From positions 43,370 to 107,369 of the forward strand of contig CANGCK010000002.1 in NCBI GenBank assembly GCA_947452295.1: a DNA stretch of 64,000 nucleotides, written 5' to 3'. Of this stretch, positions 1 through 9,242 are shown piece after piece. Numbering within the stretch: position 1 is the stretch's first letter; every line of letters begins with the position of its first letter. Position numbers and translations under genes: made by a program. The notes beneath the pieces were generated by a model that did no database searches, was not told the origin of the DNA, and saw only the letters and a list, made by a program, of their open reading frames with translations. The stretch is from Sphingobacteriia bacterium. Lineage in GTDB: Bacteria; Bacteroidota; Bacteroidia; Chitinophagales; Chitinophagaceae.

Positions 1-1
1 C

Positions 2-601
2 ATTGCTGTTGCCATTCCTGCCGGTAATGAACCTCCTTTTGTTGCAGATTTTGCTACTACCACGGCGGCTAATGGGAAACTAGAAATTTTACAACGCAAA
101 AAAGCCAACGCTCCCACTGGATGGGTTCAAGACCAAGAAGGTAACGCAAGTACCGATGCAAATATCCTCAAAAAAAATGGTGCGTTACTTCCACTTGGCA
201 GTGATAGAGAACATGGCAGCCATAAAGGTTATGCACTTGGTAGCATTGTAGATATATTTTCTGCAGTGTTAAGCGGTGCTTCTTATGGACCATGGGCACC
301 CCCTTTTCCTGCTTATATCCCTATGCCTGAAAATATGCCAGGTAAAGGGTTAGGTCATTTTTTTGGCGCAATGCGAATTGATGCGTTTCGGCCAGCTACA
401 GATTTTAAACAGCACATGGACAATTGGATTACTCGATTCCGTGCTGCTAAACCAGCAGAAGGCTGCGAAAAAGTGCTTATTCCTGGTGATCCTGAACGCG
501 AAATACAGCAAAGTAGAATGGTTGAAGGAATTCCATTACTAACAACTATTGTAGAAGATTTGAAAAATACAGGTTCATTATTTGATATAAAAGGATTGTA
601 A
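2..601 (+). CDS. Ldh_2 family malate/L-lactate dehydrogenase, C-terminal part (cut by window edge)
   Basis: The reading frame is open from base 2 and ends with TAA, giving about 199 residues of C-terminal sequence; the N-terminus lies outside the window. The stretch HGSHKGYALG, followed by a hydrophobic helix and a GPW...PPFPAY segment, is typical of the Ldh_2 (YlbC/MDH-like) NAD(P)-dependent 2-hydroxyacid dehydrogenases, which oxidise malate, lactate, ureidoglycolate or sulfolactate. The tail holds an IPGDPEREIQQSR block, also usual for the family. Substrate cannot be told from this part. The promoter of the next gene begins inside its last codons. Confidence 0.85.
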   Translation: MAVAIPAGNEPPFVADFATTTAANGKLEILQRKKANAPTGWVQDQEGNASTDANILKKNGALLPLGSDREHGSHKGYALGSIVDIFSAVLSGASYGPWAPPFPAYIPMPENMPGKGLGHFFGAMRIDAFRPATDFKQHMDNWITRFRAAKPAEGCEKVLIPGDPEREIQQSRMVEGIPLLTTIVEDLKNTGSLFDIKGL

Positions 602-611
602 TATAGATTTG
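582..611 (+). promoter_or_regulatory. Bacteroidota-type promoter of aspartate kinase
   Basis: TTG at 582-584, 19-base spacer, TAGATTTG at 604-611. This fits the TTG/TAnnTTTG consensus of the Bacteroidota primary sigma factor. Predicted start of transcription is about 616-619, leaving a leader of about 30 nt before the ATG at 649. The -33 element lies inside the end of the upstream gene. Confidence 0.7.
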
Positions 612-648
612 TAATAATCACCATTTTCTAAATTAAAAATAACATCAA

Positions 649-1968
649 ATGAAGGTAATGAAGTTTGGAGGCACCAGCGTTGGTAAGCCAGAGCGTATGC
701 ACGAAGTGGCACAATTAATCACTAAAGATAATAAGCGTAAGATAGTGGTGTTGAGCGCGTTAAGTGGTACTACCAATGCGTTGGTAGAAATCAGCAATTT
801 CTTGGCTTCAGGTGATAAAGCTTCCGCCAGCATTAAAATAGATCAATTACATGAGCATTATAAAAACTTTATCCAGCTCCTGGTTGCTAAAGAAGAATCT
901 CGCAAAAAAGCAAACGAAATAATCGACAAACATTTCGAGTTTCTTCGCATCATTTTACTCATTTCTTTCAGTGAATCTTTATATAAAGATATTTTAGCTC
1001 AAGGCGAGCTAATGAGTACAAAATTATTTTGTGTATATCTGGAAGAAGCTGGTATAAAACACGCACTGCTTCCTGCTTTAGAATTTATGTCGATTGATGC
1101 CAATGAAGAACCGCAACTGCTCGCTATTAGAACAAAGTTGAACGAATTGTTGCAACAACTAACGGATGTAGATATTTTTATCACGCAGGGATATATTTGT
1201 AAAAATGCTAGAGGAGAAGTTGATAATTTAAAACGTGGCGGAAGCGATTACACTGCTTCATTAGTAGCGGCCGCTGCTCGTGCAGAAGTATGTGAAATAT
1301 GGACCGATATTGATGGTATGCACAATAACGACCCTCGTATCGTCAATAAAACCTTTGCAATTGAACAGCTTAGTTTTGATGAAGCCGCTGAACTGGCTTA
1401 TTTTGGTGCAAAAATTTTACACCCTACTTGTATTTGGCCTGCCCAACAAGAAAATGTACCCGTTCGTTTATTAAATACCATGCAACCCGAAGCCGCCGGA
1501 ACCGTTATTACTAAAGAAGCTGGTAGTGTTGGTGTAAAAGCTATGGCTGCTAAAGATGGCATAGTAGCAATTAAAATAAAAAGTAGTCGTATGCTATTGG
1601 CTTATGGTTTCTTAAGAAAAATATTTGAAGTATTCGAGAAATACAAAACATCAATAGATATGATCACAACTTCAGAAGTGGCTGTATCTGTTACAATTGA
1701 TAATGATCAGTTTTTACAGGAAATTGTACGCGAACTAGAACCTTTTGGCACTGTAGATGTTCTAAAGAATCAAACTATAGTTTCTATTGTAGGCAATGAA
1801 ATTGCACAAACTAAAAATGTATTGCAAAAATTATTCGATTCATTAAAAGATGTGCAAGTAACCATGGTAAGTTATGGCGGTAGTCCGCATAACATTTCAT
1901 TGTTAGTACCTGCTAATGAAAAAGTTAACACATTACAGTTGTTAAATAGTGGCCTGTTTGGTTTGTAA
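649..1968 (+). CDS. lysC: Aspartate kinase (monofunctional, with ACT domains)
   Basis: 439 aa. It phosphorylates L-aspartate to 4-phospho-L-aspartate, the entry step to lysine/diaminopimelate, threonine and methionine. The N-terminal KFGGTS (residues 5-10) is the nucleotide-binding signature of the amino-acid kinase fold. An RGGSDYTA block with WTDIDGM follows in the middle, and residues about 300-439 form the regulatory ACT region, so feedback control by an end product is expected. There is no homoserine dehydrogenase extension, so this is the monofunctional form. Its own promoter is seen just upstream. dapD, a later enzyme of the lysine branch, lies separately near 53.5 kb. Confidence 0.95.
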   Translation: MKVMKFGGTSVGKPERMHEVAQLITKDNKRKIVVLSALSGTTNALVEISNFLASGDKASASIKIDQLHEHYKNFIQLLVAKEESRKKANEIIDKHFEFLRIILLISFSESLYKDILAQGELMSTKLFCVYLEEAGIKHALLPALEFMSIDANEEPQLLAIRTKLNELLQQLTDVDIFITQGYICKNARGEVDNLKRGGSDYTASLVAAAARAEVCEIWTDIDGMHNNDPRIVNKTFAIEQLSFDEAAELAYFGAKILHPTCIWPAQQENVPVRLLNTMQPEAAGTVITKEAGSVGVKAMAAKDGIVAIKIKSSRMLLAYGFLRKIFEVFEKYKTSIDMITTSEVAVSVTIDNDQFLQEIVRELEPFGTVDVLKNQTIVSIVGNEIAQTKNVLQKLFDSLKDVQVTMVSYGGSPHNISLLVPANEKVNTLQLLNSGLFGL

Positions 1969-1985
1969 ACAAGTAAATAATTAAA

Positions 1986-2402
1986 ATGAGCAATACAGTT
2001 ATCACAGTTGAAGTTATAATAGATGCATCTGTTGAACAGGTTTGGAACTATTTTACCGATCCGCAACATGTTACTAAATGGAATGCCGCTTCTTCCGATT
2101 GGCATACTACCAATGCAGAAAATGATTTGACAATTGGTGGAAAATTCTCCTACAGAATGGAAGCCAAAGACGGAAGTTTTGGATTTGATTTTTGGGGTAT
2201 TTACGACAATATAGTGTTGCATAAAATCATTGAATATACTTTAGGAGATGACCGTAAAGTAATAGTAGGTTTTAAAAATGTTAATAATACCACAGAAATT
2301 ATTGAAAAGTTTGACGCGGAGACTGTTAACAGTGTTGAGTTACAGCAATCAGGCTGGCAGGCAATTTTAAATAATTTTAAAGCATATGTTGAAGCCAATT
2401 AG
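1986..2402 (+). CDS. SRPBCC (AHSA1-like) domain protein
   Basis: 138 aa. The opening pattern, a strand followed by DASVEQVWNYFTDPQHVTKWN, is the signature of the START/Bet v1-like SRPBCC superfamily, AHSA1 branch (Hsp90 ATPase activator-like). These are small cytosolic helix-grip proteins with a hydrophobic pocket. The ligand is not known and the name does not imply an Hsp90 role in bacteria. The end of the protein (SGWQAILNNFKAYVE) is also typical of the family. It starts 17 bases after lysC and is probably read from the same message. Confidence 0.85.
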   Translation: MSNTVITVEVIIDASVEQVWNYFTDPQHVTKWNAASSDWHTTNAENDLTIGGKFSYRMEAKDGSFGFDFWGIYDNIVLHKIIEYTLGDDRKVIVGFKNVNNTTEIIEKFDAETVNSVELQQSGWQAILNNFKAYVEAN

Positions 2403-2433
2403 TTGTTGCTTTTTTTAACATCATTAAAATCAT

Positions 2434-2477
2434 GCGCCTAATTAAATTGCATTTATTGCTATCATTTAATTAGGCGC
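2434..2477. promoter_or_regulatory. Perfect 14-bp stem hairpin upstream of yitT-like gene
   Basis: GCGCCTAATTAAAT at 2434-2447 is exactly complementary to 2464-2477, with a 16-base loop. There is no T-tract directly after it on either strand, so it is not a textbook terminator. A second dyad (GACT...AGTC, 2489-2506) sits between it and the ATG at 2517. Possible roles are mRNA 3'-end protection for the gene before, or cis-control of the gene after. Confidence 0.5.
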
Positions 2478-2516
2478 TAATAAAACACGACTGATAATTA
2501 TTAGTCTTCACTAAAT

Positions 2517-3494
2517 ATGAAGCAATCATTAAAAGACTTCATCATTCTACATATTTTTAATCATAAACCGCATACAAGTATCGGTAAATTAACCTATAGC
2601 GGTTACCTAAAGGCAAAGAATGCTCGCGTTTTCAAAATAACAATTCTTGCATTTTTAAAAGAGTTGTTTTATATTTTATTGGGAATTTGTTCCGCAACAT
2701 TTGGATTACAAAGTTTTTTATTGCCCAATAGTTTTATAGATGGTGGCGCAACAGGTATTTCATTATTAATCGCTGAAATTTTTAATGTACCTATTTATGT
2801 ATTGATCTTATTGGTGAATATCCCTTTTATAATTTTAGGATTAAATGTAATAGGAAAGCCGTTTGCTATTAAAGCAAGTCTTGCCATTATTGGCTTAGCT
2901 TTATCACTTGCTGTTATTAATTTTCCGCAGGTAACACACGATAAATTATTGGTAGCAGTATTTGGCGGACTGTTTTTAGGGGCTGGTATTGGTCTTTCTG
3001 TAAGAGGCGGTGCAGTATTAGATGGTACGGAAGTTCTGGCAATATTTCTAAGTCGTAAGTTAGGTGCTACCATTGGTGATATAATTACCGTAGTTAATAT
3101 TGTGGTTTTTTCGATTGCCGCTTATATGTTATCTGTAGAAACAGCTTTATACTCTATGCTTACCTATTTTGCTGCATCTAAAACATTGGATTTTGTAATT
3201 GAAGGTGTGGAAGAATATACCGGTGTAACTATTGTATCGGTTCATTGCGAGAAAATACGCGTTATGGTAGCCGAAAAATTAGGACGTGGAGTTACTGTTT
3301 ATAAGGGTAAGAGAGGTTTTGGAAAACATGGACATACGCACGATCAGGATATTGTTTTCACGGTGATTACCAGATTAGAAATCAGTAAACTACATACCGA
3401 AATTGAAAAAATAGATCCCAATGCTTTTGTAGTAATGAATAGTATAAAGGACACTAAAGGAGGAATGATTAAAAAACGCGCATTGAGCAGGTAA
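2517..3494 (+). CDS. YitT family membrane protein (DUF161 + DUF2179)
   Basis: 325 aa. An N-terminal extension of about 45 residues precedes roughly five hydrophobic segments (about residues 45-235) with the family motifs LPNSFIDGGATGISLL and GLFLGAGIGLSVRGGAVLDGTEVLA. The soluble C-terminal DUF2179 domain (about 240-315) contains GVTVYKGKRGFGK. YitT proteins are inner-membrane proteins of unestablished function, suggested to be transporters. The gene sits between a hairpin-rich upstream region and a bidirectional terminator, so it is probably a single-gene unit. Confidence 0.9.
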   Translation: MKQSLKDFIILHIFNHKPHTSIGKLTYSGYLKAKNARVFKITILAFLKELFYILLGICSATFGLQSFLLPNSFIDGGATGISLLIAEIFNVPIYVLILLVNIPFIILGLNVIGKPFAIKASLAIIGLALSLAVINFPQVTHDKLLVAVFGGLFLGAGIGLSVRGGAVLDGTEVLAIFLSRKLGATIGDIITVVNIVVFSIAAYMLSVETALYSMLTYFAASKTLDFVIEGVEEYTGVTIVSVHCEKIRVMVAEKLGRGVTVYKGKRGFGKHGHTHDQDIVFTVITRLEISKLHTEIEKIDPNAFVVMNSIKDTKGGMIKKRALSR

Positions 3495-3507
3495 ATAATT
3501 TAAACAA

Positions 3508-3538
3508 AAAGGCGGAGCAAATAAATTGTTCCGCCTTT
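3508..3538. terminator. Bidirectional terminator between yitT-like gene and queA
   Basis: AAAGGCGGAGCAA (3508-3520) pairs with TTGTTCCGCCTTT (3526-3538), with one G-U pair. The stem is flanked by A-rich sequence on the left, which becomes a T-rich tail on the minus strand. It lies between convergent genes. Confidence 0.75.
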
Positions 3539-3559
3539 CATAAGTAGTTAATGGTGTCA

Positions 3560-4609
3560 TTAAATTATCAATAATGCATCTCCATAGCTGAAGAAACGAT
3601 ATTTATCTTTAATAGCTTTTTGGTATGCTTCAATTGCTAAATCATAACCTGCAAATGCACAAGTCATAATTAATAAACTTGTTTTTGGTAAATGAAAATT
3701 GGTTACTAAGCTATCCGCTACATTGAAATTATAAGGTGGGTGAATAAAATGATTTGTCCAACCTTCACTAGGTTTTAATAATTGTTGAGCAGTAAAGCTG
3801 CTTTCCATAGCACGCATGGTTGTAGTACCAATTGAACAAATTCGTTTGCCATTTTCTTTTGCTTTATTTACAATGGCACAAGCTTGTTCATTAATTTGGT
3901 AATATTCTGCATCCATTTTATGCTTGCTCAAATCTTCTACTTCAATAGGGCGGAATGTGCCCAATCCGGTATGTAATGTAACTTCTGCAAAACGAATACC
4001 TTGTATTTCACAACGCTTAATTAATTCCTTGCTAAAATGCAAACCTGCAGTTGGAGCTGCAACAGCTCCTTCATGCTTTGCATATACAGTTTGGTAACGT
4101 TCTTTATCTTCTTCATCTGGCTTGCGTTTGATGTATTTTGGAAGTGGTGTTTCTCCCAAAAATTCCAACATTTTTTTGAAGCTTTCATCGTCATCATCCC
4201 ATAAAAAACGTATGGTTCTCCCTCTACTGGTAGTATTGTCTATTACTTCCGCTACCAATTCTTCATTATCTCCAAAATACAATTTATTGCCTACACGTAT
4301 TTTCCTTGCGGGATCAACAATTACATCCCAAAGACGGTTTGGCTTATTTAATTCGCGCAGTAAAAAAACCTCAATCTTCGCACCTGTTTTTTCCTTTCTT
4401 CCATACATCCTGGCAGGAAATACTTTGGTATTGTTCACTACAAACACATCTTTGTCATCGTAATATTCCAAAATATCTTTGAAATTACGATTTTCCATGT
4501 GACCACTTTTTCTGTCAACAACCATCAGTCGGCTGTCTTCTCTTCTTTTTGTAGGATTTTGTGCAATCAGGTTCAACGGTAGGTCGAACTTAAACTGTGA
4601 TAATTTCAT
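3560..4609 (-). CDS. queA: S-adenosylmethionine:tRNA ribosyltransferase-isomerase
   Basis: 349 aa, the usual length. It transfers and isomerises the ribosyl part of SAM onto 7-aminomethyl-7-deazaguanine in tRNA to make epoxyqueuosine, the penultimate step of queuosine formation at the wobble position of GUN-anticodon tRNAs. Conserved blocks seen are the start [40 protein letters not shown] and [16 protein letters not shown] residues (here [13 protein letters not shown]). It stands alone; no other queuosine gene is in the window. The 277-base region upstream is unusually structured (see separate entry). Confidence 0.95.
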   Translation of the reverse strand: MKLSQFKFDLPLNLIAQNPTKRREDSRLMVVDRKSGHMENRNFKDILEYYDDKDVFVVNNTKVFPARMYGRKEKTGAKIEVFLLRELNKPNRLWDVIVDPARKIRVGNKLYFGDNEELVAEVIDNTTSRGRTIRFLWDDDDESFKKMLEFLGETPLPKYIKRKPDEEDKERYQTVYAKHEGAVAAPTAGLHFSKELIKRCEIQGIRFAEVTLHTGLGTFRPIEVEDLSKHKMDAEYYQINEQACAIVNKAKENGKRICSIGTTTMRAMESSFTAQQLLKPSEGWTNHFIHPPYNFNVADSLVTNFHLPKTSLLIMTCAFAGYDLAIEAYQKAIKDKYRFFSYGDALLII

Positions 4610-4886
4610 GTGTATATATCTTTTGTTTTTTATTGGTCACATGTGACTCGCCAACTGGAATTTGCTGTTTCATTGCAAACTTTATTTTATGGCTCATTTC
4701 ATGTAACTAATCAGTTTTAAGATGATAGCCACAGTCAGTATGCCTACGCAAAAAATTACTGGTAGGCCAACACTTCATGTTACGGCATGAATTTTTGAAA
4801 GGCTGCAAATGTACGTAAAAATATACAGTATTATGCAGATTAAACAAAATCTATGGTAACTTTTTGATAATCAATGATTTAATTAG
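4610..4886 (-). promoter_or_regulatory. Structured upstream region of queA
   Basis: No gene fits here. On the minus strand a -7-like TACATTTG (4806-4813) is followed by a short hairpin (TTCATG/CATGAA, 4774-4791 region) and by a stem GCCTAC/GTAGGC (4742-4747 with 4762-4767). A 12-bp perfect palindrome GTCACATGTGAC (4636-4647) ends 27 bases before the queA ATG. If the -7 box is used, queA has a leader of about 190 nt. No -33 TTG is at a suitable distance, and I recognise no known riboswitch class. Confidence 0.35.
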
Positions 4887-6608
4887 CTATATAGTGAATG
4901 TAGGTATAGCTGAAATTAGTTGTTGGGTATAGCTTTCTTTAGGTGAATGGTAAATAGCATTTGATGCTCCCATTTCTACTATTCTTCCTTTTTGCATTAC
5001 TATTATTCTATCGCTAATGTATTTCACCACCGATAAGTCATGAGATATAAATAGATTGGTAAACCCAAAATCGGCTTTTAAATCATTCAACAAATTCAAT
5101 ACCTGCGACTGAACACTTACATCTAAGGCCGAAACGCTTTCATCACAAATAATAAAAGATGGTTTCATTGCCAATGCCCTGGCAATCACAATTCTTTGCC
5201 GTTGGCCACCACTAAATTCATGTGGATAGCGCTGGTAGTGATCAGGAAGTAAATTTACTTTCTCTAACAAATGAATTACTTCTTCTTTAGCAGTTTTATT
5301 TTTTGATACCAACCCATGAACTTTTAGAGGTTCAGCAATCGCCTCACCAATTGTCATTCTAGGGTTCAAAGAAGAGTAGGGGTCTTGAAAAATAATTTGA
5401 ATCTCTTTGCGCAATTTTTTTAATGCGCCAGCAGTAGTAGTGGTTAAATCAATACCCTTATAGATTACATTACCTGACGTAACAGGAAGCAATTGCAGAA
5501 TGGCTCTTCCCAATGTTGTTTTGCCACAACCCGATTCTCCCACCAAACCCAATGTTTCTCCTGCAAATATGCTAAAGCTTACATCTTCTACCGCTTTTGC
5601 ATAGGCAAGTGTCTTACCCCAAAATGATTGCTGGGTTGGAAAGTATACTTTTAAGTTTTTAACTTCTATCAATACCGCTTGCGGTGCTTGCTCTATTGAT
5701 CTTGTATTTGTTGTCTTTATATTTTGGGGTCGATCAAATATGGTTTCACCTTCACTGTTCATAAAATCACTTACTATTGGAAGGCGTTGATCTTTAGAAT
5801 ACAATACCGGTCTACACGCCAATAATGCTTTAGTGTAAGGGTGTTTAGGAAACCGAAACAATTTTTCGGTACTGTTTTCTTCTACAATATTTCCTTTATA
5901 CAAAACCACCACTTTATGGGCTATCTCTGCTACTACACCTAAATCATGGGTGATAAAAATAACACCCATATTATTTTCTGCTTGTAAGGTTCGGATGATT
6001 TGTAAAATATTTTGTTGTACAGTTACATCTAAGGCAGTAGTTGGCTCATCACAAATTAATAATTCAGGCTCACAACTTATAGCCATTGCGATCATTACCC
6101 GTTGTTTTTGCCCTCCGCTTATTTGGTGCGGATATTTATTGAATAACTCCTCCGGATTGGGCAATTGTACTTTTTTAAATAACTCAATGGTTCTTACTTT
6201 TGCAGCCTTATTGCTTAATTTTAAATGCGTTTTGATTGCTTCTACTACCTGAAAACCACAAGTAAGAACAGGATTTAGTGATGTCATTGGCTCCTGAAAA
6301 ATCATGGCTATTTTATTACCCCTAAGATTCGACAATGTTCTAAAATTTGCTTTTAACAAATCGATACTTTGCTCAGGTTGATTGTATATAATACTGCCCT
6401 TGGTATATTTTGCAGGAGGACTAGCCAATAATCCCAATATTGATAAGGAAGTGATTGATTTTCCAGAGCCCGATTCGCCTACTATTGCTACTGTTTCGCC
6501 TCTATTAACAATTATATTCGCATTGTTCAATGCTGGCCTTGAAGCAATACTGCTTTCAAATGCAATACTTAGGTTTTTAATCTGTAAAAGCGGTAATGCC
6601 ATATTCAT
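4887..6608 (-). CDS. Fused double-ATPase ABC transporter protein, oligopeptide (DppD-DppF / YejF) type
   Basis: About 573 aa with two complete ATPase domains in one chain. Domain 1 has Walker A GESGSGKS, signature SGGQKQR and Walker B LLICDEPTTALD. Domain 2, from about residue 310, has GESGCGKTT, SGGQRQR and IICDESVSALD. Each domain ends with an oligopeptide/nickel-family C-terminal extension. Such fusions energise uptake or export of peptides and similar solutes. No permease or binding-protein gene is nearby, so the partner subunits must be elsewhere. The frame has GTG at 6611 and ATGs at 6608 and 6602; 6608 is taken, and 6602 is equally possible. Confidence 0.9.
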   Translation of the reverse strand: MNMALPLLQIKNLSIAFESSIASRPALNNANIIVNRGETVAIVGESGSGKSITSLSILGLLASPPAKYTKGSIIYNQPEQSIDLLKANFRTLSNLRGNKIAMIFQEPMTSLNPVLTCGFQVVEAIKTHLKLSNKAAKVRTIELFKKVQLPNPEELFNKYPHQISGGQKQRVMIAMAISCEPELLICDEPTTALDVTVQQNILQIIRTLQAENNMGVIFITHDLGVVAEIAHKVVVLYKGNIVEENSTEKLFRFPKHPYTKALLACRPVLYSKDQRLPIVSDFMNSEGETIFDRPQNIKTTNTRSIEQAPQAVLIEVKNLKVYFPTQQSFWGKTLAYAKAVEDVSFSIFAGETLGLVGESGCGKTTLGRAILQLLPVTSGNVIYKGIDLTTTTAGALKKLRKEIQIIFQDPYSSLNPRMTIGEAIAEPLKVHGLVSKNKTAKEEVIHLLEKVNLLPDHYQRYPHEFSGGQRQRIVIARALAMKPSFIICDESVSALDVSVQSQVLNLLNDLKADFGFTNLFISHDLSVVKYISDRIIVMQKGRIVEMGASNAIYHSPKESYTQQLISAIPTFTI

Positions 6609-6730
6609 CACAATTTAAGCGGATTTCATAATTGCCCATACTAATTTTTTTATTCATTCGCAATATTGACAATGTTTCACTTAATTTTGATGCGGAATTG
6701 CACTCAATAATTGTGCATAAACAAATTCGT

Positions 6731-7408
6731 ATGATTCAAAAATTCTGGTGGAAAATATTGGCCTTTTTTTTATTACTGTATACTTGTATATATGGTTTTT
6801 TTGTAAAAGTGCCACGCTTAGACGATCGAATGAAAGAAACAATCCGAAATATGTTCTTTCATGTACCTATGTGGTTTGGAATGATGATTTTATTGACTGT
6901 GTCACTAATTTATGCCATCAAATTCTTAAAAAATCCTACCTTAAAAAATGACGCATACTCAACTGCTTTTGCAGCAACCGGCATCATTTATGGTGTATTA
7001 GGTTTAATTACAGGTGCAATTTGGGCCAATTACCAATGGGGAATGCCATGGAGCGGCGATCCTAAACAAAATGGTGCCGCAATTGCCATACTTATTTACA
7101 TGGCTTATTTTGTATTGAGAGGTAGCATGAACGATGAAGATAAAAAAGCTCGAATCAGTGCCGTATACAATATATTCGCTTTTTTTATGTTATTCCCTAC
7201 TTTGTGGATTTTACCTCGATTAACCGAGTCGTTGCATCCGGGCGGACAAGGTAGTGAAGGCAATCCTGGAATTAACGGTAAAGACATGGACATGCATATG
7301 CGTTCGGTATTTTATCCTGCTGTTATTGGGTGGACTTTATTAGGTGTTTGGATTACTTCCCTTCGTTTCCGATATATTTTATTAGCAGACCAAACAAATA
7401 ACGCTTAA
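6731..7408 (+). CDS. ccsA: CcsA/CcmC-type cytochrome c biogenesis membrane protein
   Basis: 225 aa, about six membrane helices. CcmC/CcsA proteins handle haem at the periplasmic face for cytochrome c maturation. Seen here are the tryptophan-rich haem-handling motif WGMPWSGDPKQ (residues 103-113, a variant of the WGxxWxWD motif) and likely axial histidines H44 (FFHVPMW) and H169 (LHPGG). An upstream in-frame TTG at 6632 would add 33 poorly conserved residues; the ATG at 6731 gives the usual start just before the first helix. A -7-like TAATTTTG lies at 6682-6689. ccmD follows 82 bases on, while ccmB is 3 kb away on the other strand. Confidence 0.88.
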   Translation: MIQKFWWKILAFFLLLYTCIYGFFVKVPRLDDRMKETIRNMFFHVPMWFGMMILLTVSLIYAIKFLKNPTLKNDAYSTAFAATGIIYGVLGLITGAIWANYQWGMPWSGDPKQNGAAIAILIYMAYFVLRGSMNDEDKKARISAVYNIFAFFMLFPTLWILPRLTESLHPGGQGSEGNPGINGKDMDMHMRSVFYPAVIGWTLLGVWITSLRFRYILLADQTNNA

Positions 7409-7489
7409 AAAAACCTAATGTAGGTCAGTTGATTTTCAACTGATAGAAATACAGGTGATTGCCTGTTCAATATCAATAAAAATCTATTT

Positions 7490-7708
7490 ATGAATAATTT
7501 TAAAAAATCATTAACAACTTTTTTATCACTATTTATCATTTTATCTGTTGATGCTCAAGAAGCAACTAATGCAGATATCATGCGCAGTAACGGTAAAATA
7601 TATGTAGTGGTTGCCATTATAGTAACTATACTAACTGGTCTATTTCTCTATGTTGCCAGCATAGATCGAAAACTCACTCGTCTGGAGAAAGAGCAAATCA
7701 AGAAGTAG
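7490..7708 (+). CDS. CcmD family small membrane protein
   Basis: 72 aa. A signal-like N-terminus (residues 1-22, ending VDAQ) is followed by a short spacer, one membrane helix (about 37-57, IYVVVAIIVTILTGLFLYVAS) and a charged cytoplasmic tail with KLTRLEKEQ. This plan and the position right after CcsA/CcmC match the Bacteroidota CcmD-family protein, a small partner of the haem exporter CcmABC. Sequence signal is weak because of the length; the neighbour is the main support. Confidence 0.75.
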   Translation: MNNFKKSLTTFLSLFIILSVDAQEATNADIMRSNGKIYVVVAIIVTILTGLFLYVASIDRKLTRLEKEQIKK

Positions 7709-7754
7709 ATCGATTATTTCTAACGATTGTAATAAACCTATAAATCGATTGCAA

Positions 7755-9176
7755 ATGTCAAATCAACATGAGTACAGTTTTTTTCACAGTGTTGAAAAAA
7801 GCTTTGATAAAGCATCAAAATTTACCAAGTGGGAAAAGGGCTTGCTAGAACAAATAAAAGCTTGTAACAGTGTCTACAGTATGCGTTTTCCGGTAAAAAT
7901 GGACGATGGCACAATTGAGGTAATTGAAGCCTATCGCGTACAACACTCTCAACACAAATCGCCTTGTAAAGGTGGTATTCGTTTTAGTGAAGCGGTAAAT
8001 CAAGACGAAGTTATGGCGCTAGCTTCTTTAATGACCTATAAGTGCGCCATTGTTAATGTGCCTTTTGGAGGTGCTAAAGGAGGGATTAAAATTAATCCCC
8101 GTCAGCGAAGTGTGTATGAGTTAGAAAAAATTACCCGCAGATACACAAGTGAGTTAGTGAAGAAAAATTTTATCGGTCCTGGTATTGATGTGCCTGCCCC
8201 AGATTATGGTACCGGGGAACGCGAAATGGCTTGGATTGTAGACACTTATTCTTCACTTAAGCCAGGTGAAATAGATGCTGCAGGTTGCGTAACTGGTAAA
8301 CCTATTTCGCAGGGTGGTGTAAGAGGGCGAAAAGAAGCCACCGGCTTAGGCGTATTTTTTGGTATTAGAGAAGTGTGCAATATGCCCGATGTGATGAAAC
8401 GACTAGGTTTATCAGTTGGGGTAGAAGGTAAATCCGTAGTAGTACAGGGTCTAGGTAATGTGGGCTATCACTGCGCCAAGTTTTTTAGAGAACATGGTTC
8501 TAAAGTTGTAGCAATTGCTGAGTTTGAAGGGGCAATTTTTAATGAAGATGGTTTGAATGAAGAAGAAGTTTTTCAACATAGAAAAGCAACTGGGTCTATT
8601 CTTAATTTCCCGGGTGCTACCAATTTAGCCAATAGCGGCCTTGCATTAGAATTAGATTGCGATATTTTAATTCCTGCAGCTTTAGAAAATGTAATTAATG
8701 GAAGTAATGCCAATAATGTGAAAGCTAAGATAATTGGAGAAGCTGCAAATGGTCCGTTAACTCCAGAGGCTGATGATGTGATGGCACAAAAAGGTATTTT
8801 AGTTGTGCCAGATATGTATTTGAATGCTGGCGGTGTTACCGTTTCTTATTTCGAGTGGTTAAAAAATTTAAGTCACGTACGTTATGGTCGATTAGAAAAA
8901 CGTTTCACCGAAAATATGAATACCAATATTTTAGAGCAAATAGAAAACTTAACCGGTAAAACCGTTGCAGATAATGAAAGAAGAATTATTATGCATGGTG
9001 CAGAAGAAGTCGATTTGGTACACAGCGGTTTAGAAGAAACAATGATCGGTGCTACACGTGAAATTATGGAAATTTGGAACAATAATCCTGAAATTCCAGA
9101 CATGAGAACCGCCGCTTATGTTTGTGCTATCAACAAGGTTGGAACTACCTATGCCGAATTGGGTATCTTTCCTTAA
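7755..9176 (+). CDS. gdhA: Glu/Leu/Phe/Val dehydrogenase (glutamate dehydrogenase)
   Basis: 473 aa. It reversibly oxidises L-glutamate to 2-oxoglutarate and ammonia with NAD(P). The substrate-site lysine region is CKGGIRFSE, followed by GGAKGGIKINP, then GPGIDVPAPDYGTGEREMAW in the N-terminal catalytic domain. The nucleotide-binding Rossmann part has GLGNVGYH. A TTG at 7749 is in frame two codons earlier; the ATG at 7755 is chosen. The start is 46 bases after ccmD, so read-through from the haem genes is possible. The strong hairpin at 9191-9242 ends the unit. It may work with the ammonium transporter near 63 kb. Confidence 0.93.
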   Translation: MSNQHEYSFFHSVEKSFDKASKFTKWEKGLLEQIKACNSVYSMRFPVKMDDGTIEVIEAYRVQHSQHKSPCKGGIRFSEAVNQDEVMALASLMTYKCAIVNVPFGGAKGGIKINPRQRSVYELEKITRRYTSELVKKNFIGPGIDVPAPDYGTGEREMAWIVDTYSSLKPGEIDAAGCVTGKPISQGGVRGRKEATGLGVFFGIREVCNMPDVMKRLGLSVGVEGKSVVVQGLGNVGYHCAKFFREHGSKVVAIAEFEGAIFNEDGLNEEEVFQHRKATGSILNFPGATNLANSGLALELDCDILIPAALENVINGSNANNVKAKIIGEAANGPLTPEADDVMAQKGILVVPDMYLNAGGVTVSYFEWLKNLSHVRYGRLEKRFTENMNTNILEQIENLTGKTVADNERRIIMHGAEEVDLVHSGLEETMIGATREIMEIWNNNPEIPDMRTAAYVCAINKVGTTYAELGIFP

Positions 9177-9190
9177 CACTAATAGTTTTT

Positions 9191-9242
9191 ATCATATAAA
9201 AAGTCCGAAACCTGTTAACTGTTTTCGGATTTTTTATATGAT
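9191..9242. terminator. Long bidirectional terminator
   Basis: A 20-bp stem (9191-9210 with 9222-9242, one G-U pair and a one-base offset) has an 11-base loop, with T-rich and A-rich sequence inside the arms. It serves the convergent gdhA and HsdR-N genes. The stop codon of the minus-strand gene (9215-9217) is in the loop. Confidence 0.85.

Noticed and set aside
4610..4886. preQ1 riboswitch before queA
   Set aside because: No short hairpin with the C-rich loop and A-rich tail typical of preQ1 classes was found.
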